From the NCBI RefSeq assembly GCF_002950945.1, contig NZ_CP012673.1, positions 7,950,501 through 8,014,500 on the forward strand: a stretch of 64,000 nt of DNA. Direction: 5' to 3'. The first letter of the stretch is position 1. The number at the start of each line of letters is the position of its first letter. This DNA comes from Sorangium cellulosum (GTDB lineage Bacteria > Myxococcota_A > Polyangia > Polyangiales > Polyangiaceae). The notes under the pieces are model-generated. The model was given only the letters and a program-made list of their open reading frames with translations, was not told the origin of the DNA and did no database searches. This document shows positions 1-7,223 of the stretch, one piece after another. Both the position numbers and the translations under genes were made by a program.

Positions 1-197
1 CCCTCCACGCGGAAGCCAGGGATCAGCGGAGGCGGCTCCGGATCGAGCGCATCGAGGGAATCGAAGGGATCGAGCGGCGCGATCCCCTCGCCCGCGGCGC
101 TCGCCGGCGGCCCCGGCCCAGCCAGCGGCGCCGCGCGCGGATGCCCCGGGCACGCGGCGCGCGCGGCGAGGCGGCGATGGCACTCGGAGCAGCGCAT
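1..197 (-). CDS. Ser/Thr protein kinase, N-terminal part (runs off left edge)
   Basis: The 65 visible codons start at an ATG at 197 and stay open to the window edge. The N-terminus reads MRCSECHRRLAARAACPGHP, a Cys/His cluster (C-x2-C-H ... C-x3-H) like a small zinc ribbon. A Pro/Ala/Asp-rich linker follows, and the visible part ends in PPPLIPGFRVEG. In myxobacterial kinases this phrase sits directly before the glycine-rich loop of a Hanks-type kinase domain, so the rest of the kinase should lie to the left of the window. It is divergent from the kinase at 227 with only 29 bp between start codons. No Shine-Dalgarno is visible. The kinase assignment is inferred from the pre-loop phrase and the neighbour; the catalytic domain itself is not in view. 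Confidence 0.6.
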   Translation of the reverse strand, partial: MRCSECHRRLAARAACPGHPRAAPLAGPGPPASAAGEGIAPLDPFDSLDALDPEPPPLIPGFRVE

Positions 198-205
198 CAG
201 GCGCG

Positions 206-213
206 AGTATACT
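206..213. promoter_or_regulatory. palindromic AGTATACT, possible shared -10 for two divergent kinase genes
   Basis: The 29-bp gap between the divergent starts at 197 (-) and 227 (+) contains the perfect palindrome AGTATACT. It gives a TATACT -10 hexamer on both strands. The likely start sites fall within about 10 nt of each start codon, and neither gene has a Shine-Dalgarno, so both transcripts could be leaderless or nearly so. No clear -35 is seen. This is inferred from sequence only. Confidence 0.4.
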
Positions 214-226
214 GACGGGCGCCCCC

Positions 227-1687
227 ATGGAGACGCGCGCCGAGCTCATCGAGGAAGAGACCGCCGTCATCTCGGGTCGTCCGCTGGAGCTGTCGCGGAG
301 CGCCGCCGCCGACGCGCTCCCTGCCGGCGCCGTGGTCGGGGGCTACCAGCTCGACGACGTGCGCCTCGGGGGCGGCTTCGGCGTCGTGCACCGCGCCTGG
401 CCGCTCGAGGGCGGCGCGGCGGTCGCGCTGAAGGTGCTCCGCCGCGAGCTGTCGCTCCTGCCGGCCATGCTCCGGCGCTTCCAGCAGGAGGCGGAGGTGC
501 TCGCGCGCCTCGAGCACCCGGCGATCGTCGAGGTCCGCGGCGTGGGCGCGCTCGACGACGGCCGGCCGTACATCGTGATGGAGTGGGTGGAGGGCCGGAG
601 CCTCGCGGCCGAGCTCCACGCGCGCGGCGCGTTCTCGCCGGCCGAGGCGGTCGCGCTGCTCGAGGAGGTCCTCGGCGCGCTCGCGGCCGCGCACGCGATC
701 GGCGTCGTGCACCGCGACGTGAAGGCCGAGAACGTGATGGTCCGCCCCCGCGCCGGCGTGAGCGGCGCGCTCGGCGTGAAGCTCGTCGATTTCGGCATCG
801 CCAAGCTGCTGGAGCCGCTGGGCGGCGCGCGCGGCGGCAAGAGCAGCAGCCTGGTCCTCGGCACGCCGCTCACCATGGCGCCGGAGCAGATCCTCGGCGG
901 CGCGGTGGACGCGCGCACCGACATCTACGCGGCGGGCCTGCTCGCCTACCAGCTCGTGACGGCCGAGCTGCCGTTCCAGGGCGCCGACGCGGTCGAGACC
1001 GAGGGGATGCACCTGAGCGCGCCGCCGCCCCGCCCGAGCGAGCGCGCGCCGGTGTCGGCCGCCTTCGACGCCGTGGTGCGCCGCTGCCTCGCGAAGGACC
1101 CGGCGGACCGCTACCCGGGCGTGGCCGAGCTGCTCGCCGACCTGCGCGAGGCGGTCGCTGCGCCGGCGACCGGGGGCGCCGCGCCGGCCCCCCGGGGCGC
1201 CGCGCCGGCCGCCGGGGGCCTCGACGAGCGCCACGGGCCGGGCGTCGTGTTGCTCGTCGAGGCGGGGCTGGCCGCGCCGGACGACGCCGGCGACGAGGCG
1301 CTCGCCGACGTGGAGCGCCTGCTCGAGGCGGCGCGGTCGGCGCTCTGCCGGCTCGGGGCCACGCTCGTGGTCGAGAGCGCCGATGCGTTGCTGGCGGCGC
1401 TGCCCGCCCCGTACGAGCGCGCCCGAGAGCGGGCGCTCGGCTGGACGCTCGACCTCTGGGCGGAGCTCGGCGCGCGGGCCGAGGCGAGCCCCGAGGTCGT
1501 CCCCCGTCTCGCGCTGCACGCGGCCGCGCCCGAGGCCCTGCGCTCCTGGATGCCCGGCGCGACCGGCGCGACCGGCGCGGGTGTCTTCATGACCGACGCG
1601 TTCGCCGAGGGGCTCGAGCGCGCGCCGCGCCCGGAGGCAGCGCCGCCCCCGGGCGCGGCCGGCGCGCTGCGCCGGGTGACGCTCTGA
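227..1687 (+). CDS. Hanks-type Ser/Thr protein kinase with C-terminal sensor-like domain
   Basis: This is a 486-residue cytoplasmic kinase that transfers phosphate from ATP to Ser/Thr of protein substrates. The kinase domain spans about residues 38-310. It has the Gly-rich loop GGGFGVVH (48-55), Lys69 in VALKV, catalytic HRDVKAEN (Asp164, Asn169), DFG at 188-190 and the activation-segment end GTPLTMAPEQ. All catalytic residues are present, so it should be active. After an Ala/Pro/Gly linker, residues about 345-465 form a separate alpha/beta region, beginning GVVLLVEAG, that resembles a degenerate class III cyclase-homology domain; this is only a suspicion. No transmembrane helix is seen. The ATG at 227 has no Shine-Dalgarno. 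It pairs divergently with another kinase. Confidence 0.93.
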   Translation: METRAELIEEETAVISGRPLELSRSAAADALPAGAVVGGYQLDDVRLGGGFGVVHRAWPLEGGAAVALKVLRRELSLLPAMLRRFQQEAEVLARLEHPAIVEVRGVGALDDGRPYIVMEWVEGRSLAAELHARGAFSPAEAVALLEEVLGALAAAHAIGVVHRDVKAENVMVRPRAGVSGALGVKLVDFGIAKLLEPLGGARGGKSSSLVLGTPLTMAPEQILGGAVDARTDIYAAGLLAYQLVTAELPFQGADAVETEGMHLSAPPPRPSERAPVSAAFDAVVRRCLAKDPADRYPGVAELLADLREAVAAPATGGAAPAPRGAAPAAGGLDERHGPGVVLLVEAGLAAPDDAGDEALADVERLLEAARSALCRLGATLVVESADALLAALPAPYERARERALGWTLDLWAELGARAEASPEVVPRLALHAAAPEALRSWMPGATGATGAGVFMTDAFAEGLERAPRPEAAPPPGAAGALRRVTL

Positions 1688-1730
1688 GCGCGAGCGCCGC
1701 CGGCCGACACGGACGCGCGGCCCCTGCTGC

Positions 1731-1790
1731 TGCCCCTGTCACAGGGGATGTGACAGGGGCAGTGTCAGGGGCGCTGTGACAGGGGACAGG
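1731..1790. repeat. CTGTCAC/GTGACAG modular repeat, copy 1
   Basis: A run of TGTCA/TGACA modules separated by GGGG blocks: CCCCTGTCACAGGGG is a perfect palindrome, followed by GTGACAGGGGC, GTGTCAGGGGC and GTGACAGGGGACA. It can fold into alternative stems. It lies just downstream of the kinase stop. A diverged relative is at 3516-3570. The remainder of the 1688-2021 gap holds no recognisable gene apart from the putative Hsp20 promoter. Confidence 0.6.
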
Positions 1791-1950
1791 CGGGCCCGCG
1801 GCGGGACGGACGCCTGACCGAGGCCGCCCTGCCCCGCGCGCGGCGAGCGCCGACTCGAGGCCATCCCGCCCCGGGAGCACGACGGTCCAGCTGAGATCCC
1901 CTTCCCGCGCGGCGCCGCGCGCCGGGGGCTGGCCGGGACGGCCTCGGCAC

Positions 1951-1980
1951 CTTGACCGGTGCGCGCGCGTGGCCATCGAT
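1951..1980 (+). promoter_or_regulatory. possible heat-shock (sigma-32-like) promoter of the Hsp20 gene
   Basis: CTTGAC (1951-1956), 14 nt, then GGCCATCGAT (1971-1980). This approximates the sigma-32 consensus CTTGAAA / CCCCATNT and lies about 40 nt upstream of the small heat-shock gene. It is a by-eye match and could be chance in GC-rich DNA. Confidence 0.35.
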
Positions 1981-2021
1981 CTCGGTGTCAGAGGCGATGA
2001 GCGCCATGAAAAGGAGGATCC

Positions 2022-2525
2022 ATGCTCACGCGTCATGATCCGTTCCTCGCGGAGAACGCCCTCCGCAGCTTCTTCGTCGATCCGTTCGCGCCGCTGTCCA
2101 CGACAGCGCTGCTCCGCGCCGTTCCCCGGATGGGCGGCCTGCCGCCGACCGATCTCGTCGAGACCGACAGCGCGGTCGAGGTCGTGAGCGACGTGCCGGG
2201 CATGGGTCCGGACGACGTCCACGTCGAGGCCAATGACGGCTGGCTCGTCGTCCGGGGCCAGCGCTCGGAGGGCGGCTATCGCGGCGGCTTCGAGCGCGCG
2301 TTCTACCTGGGTGACGGCTGCGCGCTCGCCGAGGCGTCCGCTTCTCTCGAGCACGGTGTCCTGCGGGTTCGTGTCCCGAAGGCCAGGGTCGCCGCGCCGG
2401 AGGTGAAGCACATCCCGGTCCGCGCTGCCGAGGGCAGCGACCGCAGCGGCACGGAGGGCACGCCGGGCCTGCTCGCGCGGGCGAAGCGAGCGCTCTCGCA
2501 GGCATTCCGGAGCCGCCCCAGCTGA
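2022..2525 (+). CDS. Hsp20/alpha-crystallin family small heat-shock protein
   Basis: A 167-residue holdase chaperone that binds unfolding proteins without ATP. The alpha-crystallin domain covers about residues 42-135. It opens with DLVETDSAVEVVSDVPGM, has the VEANDGWLVVRGQR strand pair, and contains the family's A-x-x-x-(N/G)-G-V-L signature as LEHGVLRVRVPKA. The C-terminal tail includes EVKHIPV, which holds the I-x-V-type contact used in oligomerisation, then a basic extension. The start is set by a strong AAGGAGG six bases before the ATG. It is a monocistronic gene in a typical position, possibly under heat-shock control (see 1951-1980). Confidence 0.93.
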   Translation: MLTRHDPFLAENALRSFFVDPFAPLSTTALLRAVPRMGGLPPTDLVETDSAVEVVSDVPGMGPDDVHVEANDGWLVVRGQRSEGGYRGGFERAFYLGDGCALAEASASLEHGVLRVRVPKARVAAPEVKHIPVRAAEGSDRSGTEGTPGLLARAKRALSQAFRSRPS

Positions 2526-2572
2526 CGGCCAGCCCGTGGCCGACGGGCAACACGCCAGGCGATTGAGCCTGC

Positions 2573-3232
2573 TCAGCCGGCCTTGCCATGAGCGACGTCA
2601 CCGCCGTGGTCTACCGTGGCCCGACGCGTCGGCTTTCGCGCGCGGAACTTGAACGCGCGACGCGGCGCCGCCTCGACCGCGATGTCGACGTACCCCGCGG
2701 CCGCCAGGCGCTGCGGGAGCGCCGCCGGGTCGACAAGCACCATCGTGTCGAACACGTGCAGGAGGCGGAAGCCGAGGCTCGGCATGCTGTCGGCGCCGGC
2801 GAAGATCCCGCCCGGCTGGAGCACCCGCAGCGCCTCGACGAACAGCCGATCCTGCAGCGCCGGCGACGGCACGTGGTGTAACATCGTGAAGCAGCTGACG
2901 CCGGTGAAGCTCCCGTCGGCGAACGGCATGGCGGTGCCGTCCCCGTGGACCACGCGGGCTCGTCCGTCGAGCTGCCGCGCGAGGCGGTCGGCCAGCGCCG
3001 CGTCGGTCTCGAGGGCGGTCAGCGCCGCCGTCCGCGTCAGGAGCACCCGGGTCGTCGCGCCGTAGCCGGGCCCGATCTCGAGCACCTCGTCCCCGAGCTC
3101 GACCCCGGCCAGGGCCCAGGGGAGGAATTGGCGCTCGACGGCGTCGGCCCAGCGCTCCGAGGCGCAGAGCCACTGATGGATCCGGTTCATCGGCATGCGC
3201 GAACGGTAGTCGGCTCGATGGGTGTCCGCCAT
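2573..3232 (-). CDS. class I SAM-dependent methyltransferase
   Basis: A 219-residue soluble enzyme with the Rossmann-like methyltransferase fold. Motif I is VLEIGPGYGATT (about 50-61). The acidic ribose-binding residue lies in ALETDAAL, the motif II/III region in VVHGDGTAMPFADGSF, and the post-motif segment in VLQPGGIF. This arrangement fits the ubiquinone/menaquinone-type methyltransferase (Methyltransf_11) group; the substrate cannot be told. ATGs at 3232, 3196 and 3190 are all possible starts. The C-terminal tail HGGDVAHGKAG is nearly the same as the tail of the AraC remnant at 3313-3477, in DNA as well as protein. It is convergent with the Hsp20 gene. Confidence 0.85.
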   Translation of the reverse strand: MADTHRADYRSRMPMNRIHQWLCASERWADAVERQFLPWALAGVELGDEVLEIGPGYGATTRVLLTRTAALTALETDAALADRLARQLDGRARVVHGDGTAMPFADGSFTGVSCFTMLHHVPSPALQDRLFVEALRVLQPGGIFAGADSMPSLGFRLLHVFDTMVLVDPAALPQRLAAAGYVDIAVEAAPRRAFKFRARKPTRRATVDHGGDVAHGKAG

Positions 3233-3312
3233 GCGCTACTCTGCCAATCAATGTCGACAAAGAGACAACCGTCCTTCGGCCTGCCCGCGGACGTCGGCGC
3301 CATCGTCGTAGG

Positions 3313-3477
3313 CAGCTGGCCGCGAGCGTGCCGGTGGCGGTGGTGGCCGAGCGTGTGGGCTACCGCAGCGCGAGCGCCTTCATCGCGTCATTCCGGCGCC
3401 TCCTCGGCGTGGCGCCGGGGGCGTACTTCGCCACGTTAGCTCACGGTGGTCACGCGGCTCACGGCAAAGCCGGCTGA
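3313..3477 (+). pseudogene. remnant of an AraC-family transcriptional regulator (C-terminal HTH only)
   Basis: In this frame the DNA encodes QLAASVPVAVVAERVGYRSA followed by SAFIASFRRLLGVAPGAYFATL. This is the second helix-turn-helix of AraC regulators (VAxxVGYxSxSxFxxxFrrxxGxxPgxYr). It continues to a stop at 3475-3477 with tail AHGGHAAHGKAG. Upstream the frame turns into Arg-rich nonsense, and no first HTH, effector domain or start codon is present. The fragment is therefore a dead 3' end, probably cut off by a deletion near 3300. It shares its last codons with the divergent methyltransferase (2573-3232). Confidence 0.75.
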
Positions 3478-3805
3478 CATCTTAGGATGTATGAATGCGC
3501 CGCCCACGCAGCCCGGTGTCCCTGTCACCGACACAGGGCATGTGACAGCGGCGATGTGCCAGGGGACAGCCAGACGTGTGGCAGGCATGGCCCCCGAGCG
3601 GGGCCGTCGCGCGGCGGCGGTCGCGCTTGGCGCCGCTAACGGCGCGGTCGTGGGAGGGGCGCTGATCGACGTCAACTTCATCGTGCTTGCCGGCGGGAAC
3701 GAGCGCGGCAGGGTCGAGATCACCCCGCTGGCCGGGGCCGTGATCACCGACATCCGCGTGGGAGGGCAGGAGTTCTTCCTCGACGACCTGTGCCGCCACT
3801 GGTAG
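3446..3805 (+). CDS. short open frame of unknown status
   Basis: A 119-codon open frame whose first half reads through the repeat at 3516-3570, so that part is unlikely to be a true protein. The second half (from about residue 50: GAANGAVVGGALIDVNFIVL ... TDIRVGGQEFFLDDLCRHW) looks more protein-like, but I recognise no family. No Shine-Dalgarno precedes either ATG. It may be the 3' remnant of a lost gene, since the hairpin element at 3819-3978 begins just 13 bp after its stop. Low confidence that it is expressed. Confidence 0.2.
   Translation: MVTRLTAKPADILGCMNAPPTQPGVPVTDTGHVTAAMCQGTARRVAGMAPERGRRAAAVALGAANGAVVGGALIDVNFIVLAGGNERGRVEITPLAGAVITDIRVGGQEFFLDDLCRHW
3516..3570. repeat. CTGTCAC/GTGACAG modular repeat, copy 2
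   Basis: GTGTCCCTGTCACCGACACAGGGC is followed by ATGTGACAGCGGCGATG and TGCCAGGGGACAG. Module order and the GGGGACAG end match the repeat at 1731-1790, with substitutions and a short deletion. The TGTCAC and GTGACA modules are inverted repeats of each other. Confidence 0.5.
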
Positions 3806-3818
3806 GCCCGGACGCAGG

Positions 3819-3978
3819 CTAGAACACCGATCACGTTGAGGAACGAGAGATGAACCGCCAAGGCGCCAAGGGCGCCAAGGGCGCCAAGATATTTTCTTCT
3901 CCTTCTTGGCGTCCTTGGCGCCTTGGCGGTTCGAAAATCTGCTCGTTTCAGACGGGTTCAACCCGTTTGTCGCTCTAG
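3819..3978. repeat. 160-bp hairpin repeat element bounded by CTAG (copy 1)
   Basis: The element starts CTAGAACACCGATCACGTTGA and ends with GGGTTCAACCCGTTTG then a CTAG. Its core is a near-perfect hairpin: GAACCGCCAAGGCGCCAAGG (3852-3871) is complementary to 3913-3932, with an AT-rich loop. The same element lies inverted at 13968-14137, and a 30-bp end fragment lies at 34718-34747. Nothing in it codes for a transposase. The size, CTAG borders and inverted dispersed copies suggest a non-autonomous mobile or REP/BIME-like element. Confidence 0.75.
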
Positions 3979-4009
3979 AGCGCAGCGCTCTCCATGCGCT
4001 TGCCTCTCG

Positions 4010-4690
4010 TCATCGTGTCGCGCCGCGCGCCTTGCGCGGCCGGCCGCCCGCGGGGCGGGGGCCCGGCGGTCCCTGCTTCGTCCGCGTCCCTCGCGGTGCC
4101 CGCCCGGGCAGGCACATCACCCGCGCGGCGACGGACATGCCCTCGACGAAGGCCTCGCGCGTCGCGGCGCCGTGTTTCAGGCCGCGCGCCGAGGCGTACA
4201 GGGTGTCCGCGAGCTGGCGGCCGGTGACCCCCGCGGGCGTGTAGGCGGCCACGAGCCCGGAGGCGCGCAGGGCCTCCTCGACGGCCTCGACGAACTGCCC
4301 CTCACGCTCGGCGACCATGGGGCCGACGAGCTCCTTCGTGGCAGCCGCCAGATCCACCGCGTCGGACCCGAGCGCGCCCACGAACCGGCCGGTCCACGTG
4401 TCGAACGCGGCCACGAGCCGCTCCTCCAGGGGGCGCTCCGCATCCGCGAGCGCGGCCGCCGCCGCGGCGAGCGAGGTGTCGAGGAAGTACTCCACCGACG
4501 CGCGGAAGAGCTCCTCCTTCGTGGCGAAGTGGAGGTAGAGGCCCTGTCGCGAGACGTTCGCGGCGCGCGCGACCTCGTCCATGGACGTCTTCCGGAAGCC
4601 GAAGCGCAGGAACACCGCCAGCGCCGCATCCATCAGCTTGCGGCGCCGCAGGTCGTCGGCGGGTCGGTCGGTGGAGCTCGCTTCGCTCAC
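4010..4690 (-). CDS. TetR/AcrR-family transcriptional regulator
   Basis: A dimeric ligand-responsive repressor. The N-terminal HTH is clear: MDAALAVFLRFGFRKTSMDE then VARAANVSRQGLYLHFATKEELF. It is followed by an all-helical ligand domain with GRQLADTLYASARGLKHG. The last 40 residues are a basic, low-complexity tail beyond the family's normal end. I chose the GTG at 4690 (VSEASSTDRP). The upstream ATG at 4717 is also in frame, but the palindromic operator-like site 4702-4727 would then lie inside the coding region. It is divergent from the TVP38-type membrane gene at 4771 and probably represses it and itself. Confidence 0.85.
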   Translation of the reverse strand: MSEASSTDRPADDLRRRKLMDAALAVFLRFGFRKTSMDEVARAANVSRQGLYLHFATKEELFRASVEYFLDTSLAAAAAALADAERPLEERLVAAFDTWTGRFVGALGSDAVDLAAATKELVGPMVAEREGQFVEAVEEALRASGLVAAYTPAGVTGRQLADTLYASARGLKHGAATREAFVEGMSVAARVMCLPGRAPRGTRTKQGPPGPRPAGGRPRKARGATR

Positions 4691-4701
4691 GATGACCAAA
4701 A

Positions 4702-4727
4702 TTGACAAATTAGGCATAAATTGTCAA
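4702..4727. promoter_or_regulatory. palindromic operator candidate between TetR and TVP38 genes
   Basis: TTGACAA (4702-4708) and TTGTCAA (4721-4727) form an inverted repeat with a 12-bp AT-rich spacer, in otherwise GC-rich DNA. Each arm also supplies a TTGACA -35-like hexamer, one per strand. This arrangement is typical of an autoregulated TetR-family operator. Confidence 0.6.
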
Positions 4728-4734
4728 GCACTCA

Positions 4735-4762
4735 CTTGACAGCCTGGACCTGAATCGTAAAT
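4735..4762 (+). promoter_or_regulatory. possible promoter of the TVP38-family gene
   Basis: TTGACA (4735-4740), 16 nt, TAAATC (4757-4762), just before the GTG start at 4771. The -35 is perfect and the -10 is weak. It lies 8 bp from the palindrome at 4702-4727, so a bound repressor could block it. Confidence 0.4.
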
Positions 4763-4770
4763 CTCGTCCG

Positions 4771-5553
4771 GTGCGCCCGCCCGCCCCCCTGCCCGATCCC
4801 GCGCTCCCGCCAGGCGGCGCGGCCGCCTCCCCCGGCGAGCCGTCCGGGACCTCGCCGCCTGCGCCCCTGCCCGGTCCGGCGGCGGCCGGCGGCGCAGTCC
4901 GGGGCGCGAAGATCGGCGCTGTCGCCGCCGTGGTGGCGCTCCTCGTCGCCGCGCAGCGCGCGGGCCTGCTCGAGATCTTCGGCGAGCCCGCGCGGATCAA
5001 GCAGGCGCTCGTGGAGCTCGGGCCGTGGGGGTATGTCGCGTTCGTGGCGGCGTACGCCGCGCTCCAGCCGTTCGGCGTGCCGGGTACGGTGTTCATCCTG
5101 GCGGCGCCGCTCATCTGGCCCTGGCCGGTGGCGTTCGCGCTCTCCATGGCGGGCACCATGGCGGCGAGCGTCGTGGGCTTCTCGTTCGCTCGCTTCGTCG
5201 CGCGCGACTGGGTGGCGAAGCGGGTGCCCGCGCGCTTCCGCGCCTACGACGAGGCCCTCAGGCGGAGGGCGTTCTTCACGGTGTTCATGCTCCGCCTCGT
5301 CCTCTGGATGCCGCCCATGCTCCACGTGTTCTTCGGCGTCTCCGGGGTGCGCTTCTCCACCCATTTCTGGGGCTCGCTGGCCGGTTATCTCCTTCCCTTG
5401 CTGGCGACTGCGTATTTCGGTCAGCGGGTCTTCGACGCCCTTCGCGACGCGCCCCCCTCGGTGTGGGTCGCGATCGGCGCCGCGCTCGTCGCCTTCATGG
5501 TCGTATTCTGGCTCGCCAGGCGCTGCGCCCGGCAGGAGGTCGTCCCGTCATGA
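4771..5553 (+). CDS. TVP38/TMEM64 (DedA-like, VTT domain) inner-membrane protein
   Basis: A 260-residue polytopic membrane protein. After a Pro/Ala-rich N-terminus there are hydrophobic segments IGAVAAVVALLVAAQ, YVAFVAAYAAL, the re-entrant FGVPGTVFILAAPLIWPWPV region, GTMAASVVGFSFARF, and C-terminal helices to VAFMVVFWLARRC. The conserved glycine/phenylalanine pattern (SVVGFSFARFVARDW) is that of the VTT/SNARE-associated family, which includes lipid scramblase-type proteins; the substrate here is unknown. The start is GTG at 4771 (an internal start nearer the first helix is possible). Its TGA overlaps the ATG of the next gene (ATGA), so the two are translationally coupled. Probably controlled by the divergent TetR. 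Confidence 0.85.
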   Translation: MRPPAPLPDPALPPGGAAASPGEPSGTSPPAPLPGPAAAGGAVRGAKIGAVAAVVALLVAAQRAGLLEIFGEPARIKQALVELGPWGYVAFVAAYAALQPFGVPGTVFILAAPLIWPWPVAFALSMAGTMAASVVGFSFARFVARDWVAKRVPARFRAYDEALRRRAFFTVFMLRLVLWMPPMLHVFFGVSGVRFSTHFWGSLAGYLLPLLATAYFGQRVFDALRDAPPSVWVAIGAALVAFMVVFWLARRCARQEVVPS

Positions 5554-6590
5554 ACGATTCTCAACGTCGCAAGGGGCTCCGGATCGAGCGCGCGCGCGCT
5601 TCCGCTCAGTTCCGGGACGGCAAGTTCCAGAACCCGTCCGGCGCCGGCCCGGCGATCAAGGGCGGGGCGTTGCCCGTGATCGGCGAGTACTTCTTCGGTC
5701 GCGGCCGGCGGGTGCCGCCCGGCCCGCTGCCCCTCGTGCGGCCTCACGAGGCCTGGGCACGACGGAGCGCGACCGGACTGCGGGTCACGTGGCTCGGCCA
5801 CAGCACCGTTCTGCTGGAGATCGACGGCCGCCGCGTCCTCACCGATCCGGTGTTCGCCGAGCGCGCCTCCCCCGTCTCGTTCGCGGGTCCGGCGCGCTTC
5901 CACCCCGTTCCGGCCGCGCTCGACGAGCTGCCGCCGCTCGATGTGGTCCTCCTGTCCCACGACCACTTCGATCACCTCTGCGCTCCGACGATCGAGGCGC
6001 TGGCTCGCACGCATGTCCCCGTCGTCACGGCCCTCGGCGTGGGCGCGCACCTCGAGGCGCTCGGCGTCGACCCCGCGCGGATCACCGAGCTCGACTGGCA
6101 CGAGCGCGCGGAGGTGGGCGGCGTCCACTTCACCGCGACGCCCTCGCAGCACTTCTCGGGTCGCGGGCCGACGAGCGGCAACAAGACGCTCTGGGCTTCC
6201 TGGGTCATCGAGGCGGAGCGGCGCAAGGTCTTCTTCTCCGGCGACACCGGTCTCATCCCCGAGTTCGCGGACGTCGGCCGGAGACACGGCCCCTTCGATC
6301 TGGTGATGCTCGAGGTCGGCGCGTACCACCCCGCGTGGGGGGCGATCCACCTCGGCCCCGAGAACGCGCTGACCGCGTTCCAGATGCTCGGCGGCGGCAC
6401 GCTCCTGCCGGTCCACTGGGGCACCTTCAACCTCGCCCTCCACGCCTGGGACGATCCGGCCGAAACGTTGCTCTCCCTCGCGGACGAGCGCCGCGCGCGC
6501 GTCGTGACACCGCGGATCGGCGAGGCCTTCGAGCCCGAGCACGTCGATGCGCCGACGCCGTGGTGGCGCGCGGTCGCCGGCGCTCGCTGA
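5550..6590 (+). CDS. MBL-fold metallo-hydrolase (NAPE-PLD/UlaG-like)
   Basis: A 346-residue metallo-beta-lactamase-fold hydrolase. Metal ligands are visible as SHDHFDH (His137, His139, Asp141, His142), FSGDTG and VHWGTFNLALH. WLGHSTVLLEIDG and ILTDPVF-like VLTDPVFAERASP near the N-terminal side match bacterial homologues of N-acyl-phosphatidylethanolamine phospholipase D. A phosphodiester or phospholipid-type substrate is therefore plausible but not shown. The ATG overlaps the previous stop by 4 nt and has AGGAGG upstream, so it forms an operon with the TVP38 membrane protein. That pairing hints at a membrane-lipid role. Confidence 0.9.
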   Translation: MNDSQRRKGLRIERARASAQFRDGKFQNPSGAGPAIKGGALPVIGEYFFGRGRRVPPGPLPLVRPHEAWARRSATGLRVTWLGHSTVLLEIDGRRVLTDPVFAERASPVSFAGPARFHPVPAALDELPPLDVVLLSHDHFDHLCAPTIEALARTHVPVVTALGVGAHLEALGVDPARITELDWHERAEVGGVHFTATPSQHFSGRGPTSGNKTLWASWVIEAERRKVFFSGDTGLIPEFADVGRRHGPFDLVMLEVGAYHPAWGAIHLGPENALTAFQMLGGGTLLPVHWGTFNLALHAWDDPAETLLSLADERRARVVTPRIGEAFEPEHVDAPTPWWRAVAGAR

Positions 6591-6683
6591 CGGACGAGGC
6601 GTCCCGCGCGGCGCCCTCGTCGCGGGAGCGACCGGTCGCCGACCGGCTTGATTCGAGGCCATCCGGCAGGGTAGCCTCCGGCA

Positions 6684-7223
6684 ATGGCGAGAATCCATCT
6701 CATCATCGGTCCCGTGGGCGCGGGCAAATCGACGTTCGCACGGCAGCTCTGCCGCGAGCACTCCGCCGTCAGCCTGAACCTGGATGACTGGATGGCGCAG
6801 CTGTTCAGACCCGACCGGCCGGACTCGGGGGTCATGGAGTGGTATATCGAGCGCACCGGGCGTTGCGTCGAGCAGATCTGGAAGCTCACGAGGAGCATGA
6901 TCGACGTGGGCACGAACGTCGTGCTGGAGATCGGCCTGATCCTCCGGCGCGACCGCGACCGGCTCTACAAACGCGTGGATGCCGCAGGGTACGATCTGAC
7001 GATCTACGTGCTGGACGCGCCCCGCGAGCTGCGCCGCGAGCGGGTGGAGCAGCGCAACCGCGAGAAGGGCGACACGTTCTCCATGGTGGTTCCACCTCCT
7101 TTTTTCGAGATGGCGAGCGACCTCTGGGAGTCGCCCGAAGAGGCCGAGCGCAGCGGCCGCGACGTGCGGTACATCGACACCTCGGGTCAGGCGGCGGCTC
7201 CTCCTCGGGCGAGCGCGACGTGA
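6684..7223 (+). CDS. P-loop ATPase/kinase of the zeta-toxin-like AAA_33 type
   Basis: A 179-residue protein with a textbook Walker A at residues 9-16 (GPVGAGKS) directly after the first beta-strand. The substrate-loop region is LNLDDWMAQLF and the Walker B-like strand is NVVLEIGLILRRDRDRLY. An R-rich lid is present (APRELRRERVEQRNREKG). This layout fits small ATP-dependent kinases (AAA_33, zeta toxin/gluconate kinase-like); the phosphate acceptor is unknown. It ends in a GTGA overlap with the next gene, so the two are co-translated. About 90 bp separate it from the MBL gene, and no terminator is seen between them. Confidence 0.85.
   Translation: MARIHLIIGPVGAGKSTFARQLCREHSAVSLNLDDWMAQLFRPDRPDSGVMEWYIERTGRCVEQIWKLTRSMIDVGTNVVLEIGLILRRDRDRLYKRVDAAGYDLTIYVLDAPRELRRERVEQRNREKGDTFSMVVPPPFFEMASDLWESPEEAERSGRDVRYIDTSGQAAAPPRASAT

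Noticed and set aside
1587-2411. Minus-strand open frame across the Hsp20 gene
   Set aside because: Arg-rich shadow; Hsp20 on the plus strand has a strong ribosome site and a full domain.
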